Assembly: GCA_030628805.1 (NCBI GenBank)
Contig: DAOVQG010000201.1
Span: forward strand, 1 to 8,631
Length of the DNA: 8,631 nucleotides
Reading direction: 5' to 3'
DNA from: JAGMDK01 sp023128695
GTDB lineage: Bacteria > Planctomycetota > Phycisphaerae > UBA1845 > Fen-1342
Shown here: positions 1-5,261 of the stretch, one piece after another
How positions within the stretch are numbered: the stretch's first letter is position 1
Layout of the letters: every line of letters starts with the position of its first letter
Notes under the pieces: model-generated
The model's input: only the letters and a program-made list of their open reading frames with translations
Database searches by the model: none
What the model was told of the DNA's origin: nothing
Made by a program: the position numbers and the translations under genes

Positions 1-185
1 CACCCGCCCGCCGCGACGGCCACGAAGTCCGTGTTCGGCGCCGGCACGTCGCATTGGTCAAAGTCATTGCACCCCCACGCCACGATCGAGCCGTCGCCAC
101 GCTGGGGCGAGTCGGCCCCGGCCGCCGGCGGCATCAGCAGCGCAAACAGCAAACCACACGCAATCGCTCCGATTAACCTTCTCAT
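1..185 (-). CDS. Exported RCC1-repeat protein, N-terminal part only
   Basis: Sixty-one residues are readable before the window edge cuts the gene. It opens with a classic signal peptide: MRR, a hydrophobic stretch LIGAIACGLLFALLM, then PPAAGA with an A-x-A cleavage site after about residue 24. The mature part begins with an RCC1-type repeat unit (SIVAWGCNDFDQCDVPAPN, then FVAVAAGG), the pattern of 'G-x-x-x-AWG-x-N-x-x-GQ' beta-propeller blades. Planctomycetes carry many exported proteins of this kind; their role is usually unknown, and a binding or scaffold function is only inference. The start is firm: AAGGAGGT (192-199) sits six bases before the ATG at 185. The length and any later domains lie outside the window. 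The nearest neighbour is the repeat-filled region upstream, so the gene is probably transcribed alone. Confidence 0.85.
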   Translation of the reverse strand, partial: MRRLIGAIACGLLFALLMPPAAGADSPQRGDGSIVAWGCNDFDQCDVPAPNTDFVAVAAGG

Positions 186-191
186 GGAAAT

Positions 192-199
192 ACCTCCTT
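192..199 (-). promoter_or_regulatory. Strong Shine-Dalgarno for the RCC1-repeat gene
   Basis: Read on the minus strand this is AAGGAGGT, six bases from the ATG at 185. It fixes the start of the partial RCC1-repeat gene, whose first codons encode a clean signal peptide. A possible -10 (TATAGT, minus strand) lies at 278-283, but no good -35 accompanies it. Confidence 0.8.
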
Positions 200-365
200 T
201 TCTTGCAAGTACCTTGCTTGAACCCGGATTTCCCAGATAACCCTGCCCGCCTACGCCGACGGTCGATTTGGACCTTCACTATACTGCCCCGCCCGCTTGC
301 GCCTACCCTGACTCAGAGTTTTTCTCGCCCGGGGTCGGCAGGATGATCGCCGCGAAGGCGGCGCT

Positions 366-414
366 GGTGCGAGAATCCTTTCTCGCACCACAATCAGCGG
401 GAATCCCTTCCCGC
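366..414. repeat. Composite two-hairpin element, copy 1
   Basis: Two near-perfect palindromes lie seven bases apart. The first (366-389, 24 bp) has arms GGTGCGAGA and TCTCGCACC around ATCCTT. The second (397-414, 18 bp) has arms GCGGGAA and TTCCCGC around TCCC. The same two palindromes, in reverse orientation and with a spacer of the same length but different sequence, occur at 8346-8394. This is an intergenic dispersed repeat. Whether it acts in RNA (terminator, stability element) or DNA cannot be told from the sequence. Confidence 0.85.
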
Positions 415-424
415 GACATTGGAG

Positions 425-440
425 CAGGATAGGAATCCTG
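425..440. repeat. Short palindrome of the GGAATCC-loop family
   Basis: CAGGAT and ATCCTG arms (6 bp) surround AGGA. It is shorter than its neighbours but shares the GGAAT/ATTCC-type centre seen in the other five palindromes between 366 and 545. Confidence 0.6.
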
Positions 441-448
441 ACTAACGA

Positions 449-472
449 GGTGCGAGATTGGAATCTCGCACC
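449..472. repeat. 24-bp palindrome, GGTGCGAGA-arm family
   Basis: Arms GGTGCGAGATT and AATCTCGCACC flank a GG centre. The outer nine bases match those of the palindromes at 366-389, 522-545 and 8371-8394, while the centre differs, so arms are conserved more than the loop. Confidence 0.8.
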
Positions 473-489
473 AGCGGCCCAACATCGCT

Positions 490-513
490 GGGCCGAGAAT
501 CCTTTCTCGGCCC
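490..513. repeat. 24-bp palindrome with GGGCCGAGA arms (compensated variant)
   Basis: Arms GGGCCGAGA and TCTCGGCCC flank ATCCTT. Relative to the GGTGCGAGA/TCTCGCACC copies, two positions differ in each arm and the changes are paired, so full base pairing is kept. Confidence 0.8.
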
Positions 514-521
514 CCACCAAC

Positions 522-545
522 GGTGCGAGATAGGAATCTCGCACC
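522..545. repeat. 24-bp palindrome, GGTGCGAGA-arm family
   Basis: Arms GGTGCGAGAT and ATCTCGCACC surround AGGA. It is followed by CCAGCGG-type sequence (AGCGG), as is the copy at 449-472, suggesting the repeated unit is slightly longer than the palindrome itself. Confidence 0.8.
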
Positions 546-583
546 AGCGGCTACGGGCCGGCGAAACGGGATGGGGCATCCCT

Positions 584-803
584 GCGTCAGGAAAGTGGGT
601 AAACCGGTGGGGCGGCCCTCCGCGGCCGCCAGCGGACTGTACTGGCGGGCACGGAGGCCCGCCCCACCCACTTGTTGACGCTCACCCGACCGAGTGGGGT
701 GGGCGTCAGGAAAGTGGGTGGTGGGGCGGCCCTCCGCGGCCGCCAGCGGACTGTACTGGCGGGCACGGAGGCCCGCCCCACCCACTTGTTGACGCTCACC
801 CGA
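584..803. repeat. Two direct tandem copies of a ~100-bp GC-rich hairpin element
   Basis: Copy 1 spans 584-689 and copy 2 spans 703-803. They are nearly identical apart from a five-base difference near the left end (AAACC present only in copy 1), and 13 bases separate them. Each copy is an imperfect palindrome. The outer ends GCGTCAGGAAAGTGGGT and ACCCACTTGTTGACGC are inverted. Inside, 24-nt arms beginning GGGGCGG and ending CCGCCCC match at 21 of 24 positions around a CGGACTGTA loop. The elements create long open frames on both strands that are not genes. No transposase or open frame with family character lies inside, so at most it is a non-autonomous element. Confidence 0.85.
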
Positions 804-830
804 AGCTCAAAGCTCAGCCGGCGCGCAAAG

Positions 831-872
831 AAGCGGGGCGAAAGGAACGTTTGCGTCCACTTCGCCCCGCTT
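831..872 (-). terminator. Stem-loop terminator after the prepilin-type gene
   Basis: A perfect 12-bp stem (AAGCGGGGCGAA at 831-842, TTCGCCCCGCTT at 861-872) encloses an 18-nt loop, 22 bases beyond the stop of the minus-strand gene. On that strand the stem is followed by CTTTG, so the U tract is short. Termination is likely from position and stem strength but not certain. Confidence 0.6.
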
Positions 873-894
873 AAGCCGTTAAAGCACCAGGCAA

Positions 895-1851
895 CTACGG
901 GACAATGACCGAGTCCGTCTCCAACATCGGTCCGAGAAAATCGTTCGGGACCTCGCCGAGCAGCGAGTCTTCCAGATCGTCCGTGGACGACTGGATCGTG
1001 TAAATGTTGTCAAAATTCACACCCTCGATCGGCTTCTTCTTGAACTTCGCGTGCCCGTCCTGGAACAGACAGTTCTGACCTTCCTGGCTATGGATACTGC
1101 TGTTGTACGGTTTCCACTTGTCGTTATCCAACTGGAGCAGATCCGTAGCCGTGCTCGCACCCTCTATGACGAGCGTCTCGCCGGGGGGAAAGGGGTAGGG
1201 GCTGGTTTTCCCCGCATCCGGCGTCCGGGCGCCGTCGTCAAGCGGAAAGCCGGCCTGGAAAAACGGGCCCTTGTCCGCCAACAACACCATGCGGTTATCC
1301 AAGCTCTCGCTCGGCTTGCCCTTATCACCAAAGGGCAACTGGCTGCCATAACTCACGTACGGATAACCACGAAAGTCGAAACGGTCGACGCCGAGTTGGC
1401 ACGCGTGGTCGTCGTCCCCGAGGTTCCGCAAGTTATCCTCGTTGTCGCTCGAACTCGGGCAGATGAACTGCCCGGGCGAGCAGGTGCTGTCAATGACGAG
1501 CATGAACAAGGCCCGGCTGGGGTGCACGGTCGCAGAGTCGAGACCGATCGTGGAGCCGTGCTCGATCGGCTCCGTCATCTGGTCCGACATGTGTCCGATG
1601 AACTCCACGCCGGTCGAATTTTCGGTGTCCGAGGGTGGCTCCGCATGGAGTGTGATCGGGTACCAGTCGGAGTTGTCGTTCGCATACACCTTCATGCCCT
1701 GCCCAATACCGCGCACATTCGAAGCGCACACGGCACGCTTCGTAATCTCGCGGGCACGTGATAAGCTGGGCAGCAGAATGGAGATCAGCAGGGCAATGAT
1801 CGCCACCACCACCAGCAGCTCAATCAGGGTAAACGCCTTTCTCTTACTCAT
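895..1851 (-). CDS. Prepilin-type N-terminal cleavage/methylation domain protein (pseudopilin-like)
   Basis: A 318-residue protein with a class III (type IV pilin-like) signal: MSKRKA, then FTLIELLVVVAIIALLISILLPSL. The predicted prepilin peptidase cut is between A6 and F7; alanine rather than glycine at -1 is unusual but tolerated. Glu at mature position 5 (E11) is the conserved methylation/assembly residue. After the 21-residue hydrophobic helix come SRAREITKRAVCASN and RGIGQGMKVYAND, then FICPSS (129-134), and a C-terminal motif H254-x(10)-D265-G266 (HSQEGQNCLFQDGHAKF), followed by VNFDNIYT. This arrangement is typical of the expanded DUF1559-like/H-x-DG families of planctomycetes, probably cell-surface or secretion-associated; exact function is unknown. 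The start at 1851 is preferred over an upstream in-frame start at 1887 because GGAGGT (1857-1862) lies five bases before it and the signal motif begins there. Confidence 0.88.
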   Translation of the reverse strand: MSKRKAFTLIELLVVVAIIALLISILLPSLSRAREITKRAVCASNVRGIGQGMKVYANDNSDWYPITLHAEPPSDTENSTGVEFIGHMSDQMTEPIEHGSTIGLDSATVHPSRALFMLVIDSTCSPGQFICPSSSDNEDNLRNLGDDDHACQLGVDRFDFRGYPYVSYGSQLPFGDKGKPSESLDNRMVLLADKGPFFQAGFPLDDGARTPDAGKTSPYPFPPGETLVIEGASTATDLLQLDNDKWKPYNSSIHSQEGQNCLFQDGHAKFKKKPIEGVNFDNIYTIQSSTDDLEDSLLGEVPNDFLGPMLETDSVIVP

Positions 1852-2111
1852 CGAAAACCTCCAGGCAATACCGTTCCCATGAACCACGTCCCGACCAGTT
1901 TGCCCCGCGGGCCAAGTGACTGATTGACGACCTGCATGTAAAAGAGCACCAACTGCACTTCTTCTCCTATTTCGCCCGCCACGCCGGGCACGTTTAGTAT
2001 GCCCTCGGCGTGTGGCCGACTGGTCGCCGCGCCTGGGGCCTCTCCAGGCCTACACAGCCTGGATTGCCCTGCGACCGCATGGGAACCGGCCGCAACGCGG
2101 TTTATCCACAC
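1848..2111 (-). CDS. Doubtful small ORF overlapping the prepilin-type gene start
   Basis: An open frame of 87 codons (GTG start at 2111) ends in TGA overlapping the ATG of the downstream gene (ATGA overlap), the geometry of translational coupling. The last ~50 residues (from GILNVPG to MGTVLPGGFR) read like ordinary protein. The first ~35 run across a perfect 7-bp stem-loop (TCCAGGC 2043-2049 / GCCTGGA 2057-2063) and look non-coding. No family is recognised and no Shine-Dalgarno is seen at 2111. It may be a real coupled leader ORF, the eroded end of a former gene, or chance. Confidence 0.25.
   Translation of the reverse strand: MWINRVAAGSHAVAGQSRLCRPGEAPGAATSRPHAEGILNVPGVAGEIGEEVQLVLFYMQVVNQSLGPRGKLVGTWFMGTVLPGGFR
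1857..1862 (-). promoter_or_regulatory. Shine-Dalgarno deciding the prepilin-type gene start
   Basis: On the minus strand GGAGGT lies five bases ahead of ATG 1851. It supports this start against the longer in-frame reading from 1887, which would place twelve extra residues before the KRKA-FTLIE signal. Confidence 0.75.
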
Positions 2112-3081
2112 ACATGTTGTAAATGTATCAGCAAGATACGTGGGCGCTACGCACCCATCTCTGCTCGCGCTCTGGCGCAGCGCGCAACAGCCATGAACAG
2201 AGATTCAAATGGAGGGAACGAACGTGGGGCACTTAGTATGAATGAGGGCAAGATGCGTTAATGATTCGCAAAAGCGTTATAAGTAGATGAATAAATAATA
2301 CCTATCGAAACACCAGGACCCTCATCCGGTCCCATCCAATCTACCATAAGTAGGATAACATGGACTAGGCGTCTGTCAATCAGAATCGAGATAAAACTTC
2401 ACTTCCCATTCACCTCAGCCGCCATGGGTCACCGGAATCCATTCCAACTCATGGAACTCCCGCCGCCCCACGCCGGCTTTGGCAGCGGCTTCCAGGCAAG
2501 GCACTTGAAACGTCTGATCCTGCCTCATAAAGATAATTGGCCACCTCTTCCGCCGCCTGCCTTCACAAAGCCAACGCTGTGAAGCCTACGTCCAGAAGCT
2601 CGCTGATTTTCCCAGTCGCACTGATTGAAAACGCTGCCCTCGCCTATCTATAAACCCGGTGAGCTGCTAGTATTGGCATAGCAGCGATCCCTCGCTTGAC
2701 GGGTAGCGTCATGAAAGGGAGGGCGAAGCTCCTGCTGAACCGTGGCGTCAATGGCTCGGCAGAGGCGCCTCGCCCTCCCGTTTGTGGCATTCCCGCTTGA
2801 CACGACGCCGATGAGTATGTTCCCTCGCGTGAACACTTGTGTCCAATGCGTTGCCGAGTGAACAGTCCGCTCAGCATGTTCGTACCGTACCGGGCGAGGC
2901 GCGCGTCGCCGTAAGTCGCTGCACACACTGATGTTACACGTATTTCGCTGTGGAGGCCTCTGTTGCGGCACGTGCCTTGCACAGCCCATGGGTGTTATGT
3001 GACGGGCAATGCGGAAATGAACTGTTCGCCGCTTAGCGGCATCGAAAAATAAATGGTTCCCCTGATTCACGCGAGGTTACA
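2112..3081. other. Gene-poor interval of about 970 bases
   Basis: No open frame here has a recognisable family, a good ribosome site or consistent codon use. About 2255-2400 is clearly AT-richer than the surroundings. A short plus-strand frame (2424-2582, 52 codons) and overlapping frames around it could be remnants of a decayed gene but match nothing I know. Small structures are visible: a perfect 7-bp stem with a 9-nt loop (GCTGCTA 2663-2669 / TAGCAGC 2679-2685) and GCCGC-TTA-GCGGC at 3028-3040, just before the thioredoxin gene. The palindromic repeat at 2717-2779 is listed separately. I saw no tRNA or other known RNA. Confidence 0.6.
2717..2779. repeat. Degenerate copy of the GGGAGGGCGA palindrome family
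   Basis: Left arm GGGAGGGCGAAGCTCCTGC and right arm ending GCGCCTCGCCCTCCC form an imperfect inverted repeat about 63 bp long. The same family recurs at 5012-5063 and 6922-7088. This copy has a longer, more divergent centre than the 52-bp copies elsewhere. Confidence 0.75.
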
Positions 3082-3444
3082 ATGAAGCAACACTTGAGCA
3101 AGACTGAGTTTCTGCAAAAGGTCTTCGACTTCGAGCAGCACAAGGAATGGCGATTTGAGGGCGACGTGCCGTGTATCGTCGACTTCTCCGCGGACTGGTG
3201 CCAACCCTGCAAGCTGCTGGGGCCGATCTTGGATGAACTGGCCAAGGAATATGACGGGAAAATCAACATCTACAAGGTCGATACCGGTGCTGAGCCGGAA
3301 CTGGCCGCGGTCTTCGGCATCCGAAGCATTCCAACGATGCTCTTTGTGCCGAAGAAGGGCAAGCCTCAGATGACGGTTGGAGTCATACCCAAGGGAACGA
3401 TCAAGAAGGCAATAAGGGACGTTATGGGTGTGGCTGAACCATGA
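3082..3444 (+). CDS. Thioredoxin
   Basis: A 120-residue cytoplasmic thioredoxin with no signal peptide. The fold's landmarks are in order: CIVDFSADWC (31-40), active site W39-C40-Q-P-C43-K, the region DELAKEYDGKINIYKVD, and the cis-proline loop R-S-I-P84-T. The active site is WCQPC instead of the usual WCGPC, which would be expected to shift the redox potential. The length is usual for a single-domain thioredoxin with a ~25-residue N-terminal extension (KTEFLQKVFDFEQH...), resembling the TrxP-like thioredoxins of Bacteroides. GAGG (3073-3076) lies five bases before the ATG. It would reduce disulfides of unknown partners. The SEC-C gene follows 84 bases downstream on the same strand, probably with its own promoter. 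Confidence 0.92.
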   Translation: MKQHLSKTEFLQKVFDFEQHKEWRFEGDVPCIVDFSADWCQPCKLLGPILDELAKEYDGKINIYKVDTGAEPELAAVFGIRSIPTMLFVPKKGKPQMTVGVIPKGTIKKAIRDVMGVAEP

Positions 3445-4405
3445 TCGGCGTTAGTATACTGTGCCCGACATGCGTCGGCGGCCGGACGCGCCGATACGGC
3501 AGATGATCCGCGAGAGGGAATGAGATCGATGGGTATTTTTGATAAGCTCTTTCGCCGTCATCCGCCGGAATCGGCTGCGAACCTGGGTCGCAACGATCCC
3601 TGCTGGTGTGGCAGCGGGAAGAAGTACAAGAGGTGCCATTACGAGGCGGACCGGAAGTACTTCTCTCGATCCTTGAAAACCGCTTGCAAGGGCCCCATAT
3701 GAAGCGGGTAAACGGCGTGAGTTTCACGCCCTTGGATTGTACAAGGTAGACGACCATGGCGTGCTGAAGTACTCCGAGGGCGTTCCCAGGAGTTCGCGGA
3801 GTTCGCGCCACTTCCTCCACAGGTTGGCACTCGAGATCGTACATCCGTACCACCCGGCGATACGCCCCCGGATACGGCAGCGAGCCGTCGGCCAGGCCGG
3901 TGGCGATCTTGAAAGCCCATCCGCCCACCAGGAGGACCAGCAACGCCAGAAAGATACGGTAGGGATTGATCAGCCAGAACGTAGTTAGGGGCCAGTGCCC
4001 GCGAATGAGGGTCCAGATACAGATCACGACCAGGGCAATCGTGCCCAAAGCTAGCATGAAGCCCGCCGGCTGGACGTAAAATGCCCGTAGCCATTGACCC
4101 CGCACGACATGGGAGAAGGAAGTCGTCATGCCGCAGGTCGGGCAGGGCAACCCGGTCATGACGAGCATCCCGCACGGTCCCGTGCCGAACAGGGCCTCGT
4201 GAGTGCCATAGCCGCGGGGGGCCGGGGCCAGGTAGAGGGCCAACCCCAGCACGGCCAAACAGCCGACCAGAACCAGCGTAGCCCAGAGCCTCACGGCAAT
4301 GGGCCTGGTCACGGGGCGCGCCGTAACAGGTGCTGCACTTGCTTCATGCAGCGCATCACCCGCGTCAATGCCTTCGGCGTCGAGGTTTTGTTTGGGACTG
4401 CTCAT
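3422..4405 (-). CDS. DUF2752 membrane protein with an over-long C-terminal tail
   Basis: The 327-codon frame contains a DUF2752 domain of unknown function in its first ~175 residues. A polar N-terminus is followed by a membrane segment (40-61), then the signature GPCGMLVMTGLPCPTCGMTT (77-96) with its conserved cysteines C78, C88 and C91, then two more membrane segments (about 109-131 and 151-170). Family members usually end soon after the third segment. Here about 150 further codons follow, rich in Pro, Arg and Ser, with no membrane or domain character. From about residue 235 they lie antisense to the SEC-C gene, and the last few overlap the thioredoxin end. The tail may be a read-through of a lost stop, a sequence error or genuine. 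The start follows the ACT gene stop by three bases, with GAAGGT lying inside the end of that gene, so translation is probably coupled. Confidence 0.75.
   Translation of the reverse strand: MSSPKQNLDAEGIDAGDALHEASAAPVTARPVTRPIAVRLWATLVLVGCLAVLGLALYLAPAPRGYGTHEALFGTGPCGMLVMTGLPCPTCGMTTSFSHVVRGQWLRAFYVQPAGFMLALGTIALVVICIWTLIRGHWPLTTFWLINPYRIFLALLVLLVGGWAFKIATGLADGSLPYPGAYRRVVRMYDLECQPVEEVARTPRTPGNALGVLQHAMVVYLVQSKGVKLTPFTRFIWGPCKRFSRIERSTSGPPRNGTSCTSSRCHTSRDRCDPGSQPIPADDGERAYQKYPSISFPLADHLPYRRVRPPTHVGHSILTPIMVQPHP
3453..3461 (+). promoter_or_regulatory. Candidate -10 element ahead of the SEC-C gene
   Basis: TATACT at 3455-3460, inside the 8-bp palindrome AGTATACT, lies about 70 bases before the SEC-C start. 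No good -35 is seen at the right distance. The same ten bases AGTATACTGT occur at 8441-8450, upstream of mqnE. Confidence 0.35.
3529..3702 (+). CDS. Small SEC-C motif zinc-binding protein
   Basis: A 57-residue protein consisting of MGIFDKLFRRHP, a short linker and one SEC-C motif: GRNDPCWCGSGKKYKRCH, in which C-x-C-x(8)-C-H supplies the zinc ligands. Tryptophan replaces the usual proline in PCPCGSG. SEC-C is the metal-binding tail of SecA, and it also occurs as an appendage or stand-alone unit in many small bacterial proteins of unknown role; a free-standing copy cannot be assigned to secretion. The start at 3529 is preferred over ATG 3520 because the purine-rich GAGAGGG (3512-3518) is ten bases from 3529 but practically abuts 3520. 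It overlaps, on the opposite strand, the tail of the DUF2752 reading frame. The unmistakable motif argues that this strand is the coding one here. Confidence 0.8.
   Translation: MGIFDKLFRRHPPESAANLGRNDPCWCGSGKKYKRCHYEADRKYFSRSLKTACKGPI
3714..3730. terminator. Perfect stem-loop after the SEC-C gene
   Basis: GGCGTGA and TCACGCC pair perfectly around GTT, 12 bases beyond the SEC-C stop. The downstream plus-strand sequence CTTGGATTGT is only weakly T-rich, so intrinsic termination is plausible but not strong. The hairpin sits inside the minus-strand DUF2752 frame (about codons 226-231). Confidence 0.4.
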
Positions 4406-4408
4406 CCG

Positions 4409-4885
4409 CTACCTTCGACGAGGCCGGGTCACCTTCCGGGCCGTGGTAGCCGGGCTCTTGCGACGCGGCAGTCGCTCCGACAAGATCTTGGTAGCTTTCC
4501 TGATATCCGTGATGCAGAACACGCCGGTGGTTTTCCCGCCGGGCGCGCCGGTTGTGCAGTAGGCATAGTTCACTCCGATGTGATTGGCGGCCATTCGTGC
4601 CACGACATCGGCCAGGGCTCCGGGGCGGTTCGGCAACAGGGCCAGCAGGACAATGGTTTCCGCGGTGGGAACATTGACGGCCGCGAGGCTCTCACGAGCC
4701 CGTTCGGCATCCTCCGCGACGACGCGCAGCACGCCGTGCTCGGTGGAATCCATCATGCTCATCGCGACGATATTGATTTTATCGTCGGCGAGCCGCTGGC
4801 AGATCTTCGCGAGGATCGCGGGCTTGTTGGCCAAGAAGACTGAGAATTGGGTATCGGTCCTCATCGTGCCGTTGTTGGCTTTCAT
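4409..4885 (-). CDS. Protein with two ACT domains
   Basis: A 158-residue protein with two consecutive ACT domains. The first is about residues 10-70 (FSVFLANKPAILAKICQRL, NIVAMSMMDS, GVLRVVAED). The second is about 75-140 (IVLLALLPNRPGALADVVARM, GVNYAYCTTG, TGVFCITDIRKATKIL). The turn after strand 1 (ANKPAIL, NRPGAL) is the usual amino-acid-binding loop, so it is likely a cytoplasmic small-molecule sensor, but the ligand and partner are unknown. The tail is strongly basic (RRKSPATTARKVTRPRRR). The start at 4885 is chosen because AAAGGAG (4894-4900) is eight bases upstream. Longer readings from 4906 or 4936 would run into the promoter or lack such a site. The gene is followed after three bases by the DUF2752 gene, which makes an operon. 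Confidence 0.88.
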   Translation of the reverse strand: MKANNGTMRTDTQFSVFLANKPAILAKICQRLADDKINIVAMSMMDSTEHGVLRVVAEDAERARESLAAVNVPTAETIVLLALLPNRPGALADVVARMAANHIGVNYAYCTTGAPGGKTTGVFCITDIRKATKILSERLPRRKSPATTARKVTRPRRR

Positions 4886-4893
4886 CGCTCTGG

Positions 4894-4900
4894 CTCCTTT
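4894..4900 (-). promoter_or_regulatory. Shine-Dalgarno deciding the ACT protein start
   Basis: AAAGGAG on the minus strand lies eight bases before ATG 4885. No comparable site precedes the other in-frame starts at 4906, 4864 or 4936. Confidence 0.7.
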
Positions 4901-4926
4901 GACCATGAAACGCCTTCCCAAAACGC

Positions 4927-4958
4927 AGTATACCACTTTTCCGAGCTTGGGTCGTCAA
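4927..4958 (-). promoter_or_regulatory. Probable promoter of the ACT-DUF2752 operon
   Basis: On the minus strand TTGACG (-35, 4953-4958) precedes TATACT (-10, 4927-4932), with TGG just before the -10 as in an extended -10 element. The 20-base spacer is longer than the 17-base optimum, so the extended -10 may carry most of the recognition. Transcription would begin near 4920, leaving a leader of about 35 bases before the start at 4885. Confidence 0.55.
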
Positions 4959-4977
4959 CCCCCTTGATGAAGTGGTT

Positions 4978-5095
4978 CTAGTGCCGTTTCAGAAAACATC
5001 TGGCGCCCGTCGGGAGGGCGAGGCTCCTGCCGAGCCGCGGCTCGCCGGGAGGCTCGCCCTCCCTAAGCAACGGACTTTTTCTGAAATTGCTCTAG
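4978..5095. repeat. 118-bp MITE-like palindromic element
   Basis: The ends are inverted repeats of 19 bases with 16 matches: CTAGTGCCGTTTCAGAAAA at the left and, read inward from the right, CTAGAGCAATTTCAGAAAA. Between them lies a 52-bp core (5012-5063), itself an imperfect palindrome running from GGGAGGGCGAGG to GCTCGCCCTCCC with 22 of 25 arm positions paired. The core belongs to the same family as 2717-2779 and 6977-7028. There is no reading frame inside, so if mobile it is non-autonomous. CTAG at both outer ends could be part of the inverted repeats or a target duplication. Confidence 0.75.
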
Positions 5096-5151
5096 TCCCC
5101 CCTGCGAGAGGGGACGGTTCAGAATCGCGGGCTCTCAGGGAATCCGTGAAG

Positions 5152-5196
5152 AAAAAAAAGAGGGCACCAGGTGCCTTAAGGCGTCCCGGTGCTCTC
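5152..5196 (-). terminator. Strong intrinsic terminator, minus strand
   Basis: Read on the minus strand, GAGAGCACCGGGACGCC, loop TTAA, then GGCACCTGGTGCCCTC form a long stem with small interruptions (GAG/CTC, GCACC/GGTGC, GG/CC, GCC/GGC), followed directly by eight T (5159-5152). This is a textbook rho-independent terminator for transcription coming from mnmE or from a small unit between 5200 and 5420. Confidence 0.7.
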
Positions 5197-5223
5197 CGGA
5201 GGGGAAAGAAGCCAGGTACTTCT

Positions 5224-5242
5224 GACCTTGCTCAGCAAGGTC
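5224..5242. repeat. Perfect 8-bp stem-loop
   Basis: GACCTTGC (5224-5231) and GCAAGGTC (5235-5242) pair fully around TCA. No T tract follows on either strand, so it is an unassigned structure between the possible small ORF and the terminator at 5152-5196. Confidence 0.5.
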
Positions 5243-5261
5243 TGGTATTAACTCCACCTAA

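Noticed and set aside
366..803. CRISPR array
   Set aside because: Repeats are palindromes of several kinds with irregular spacing and no uniform unique spacers, and no cas gene is present.
303..874. Several open frames on both strands across the repeat cluster
   Set aside because: They translate palindromic and tandem repeats (for example WGGPPRPPADCTGG units twice), have no family character or ribosome sites, and overlap one another.
1051..1761. 236-codon plus-strand frame
   Set aside because: It is antisense to the clearly recognised prepilin-type gene, and its protein is Arg/Val-rich without motifs.
2260..2350. Possible tRNA or riboswitch in the AT-rich patch
   Set aside because: A few short pairings (GTAGAT 2283-2288 with ATCTAC 2339-2344; GGACC with GGTCC) are visible, but no cloverleaf or known riboswitch core.
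2648..3070. 140-codon minus-strand frame upstream of thioredoxin
   Set aside because: It runs through a palindromic repeat, has no recognisable domain and no supporting ribosome site.
4094..4843. 249-codon plus-strand frame
   Set aside because: It is antisense to the DUF2752 and ACT genes, whose domains are clear; composition is His/Gly/Arg-rich as expected of a shadow frame.
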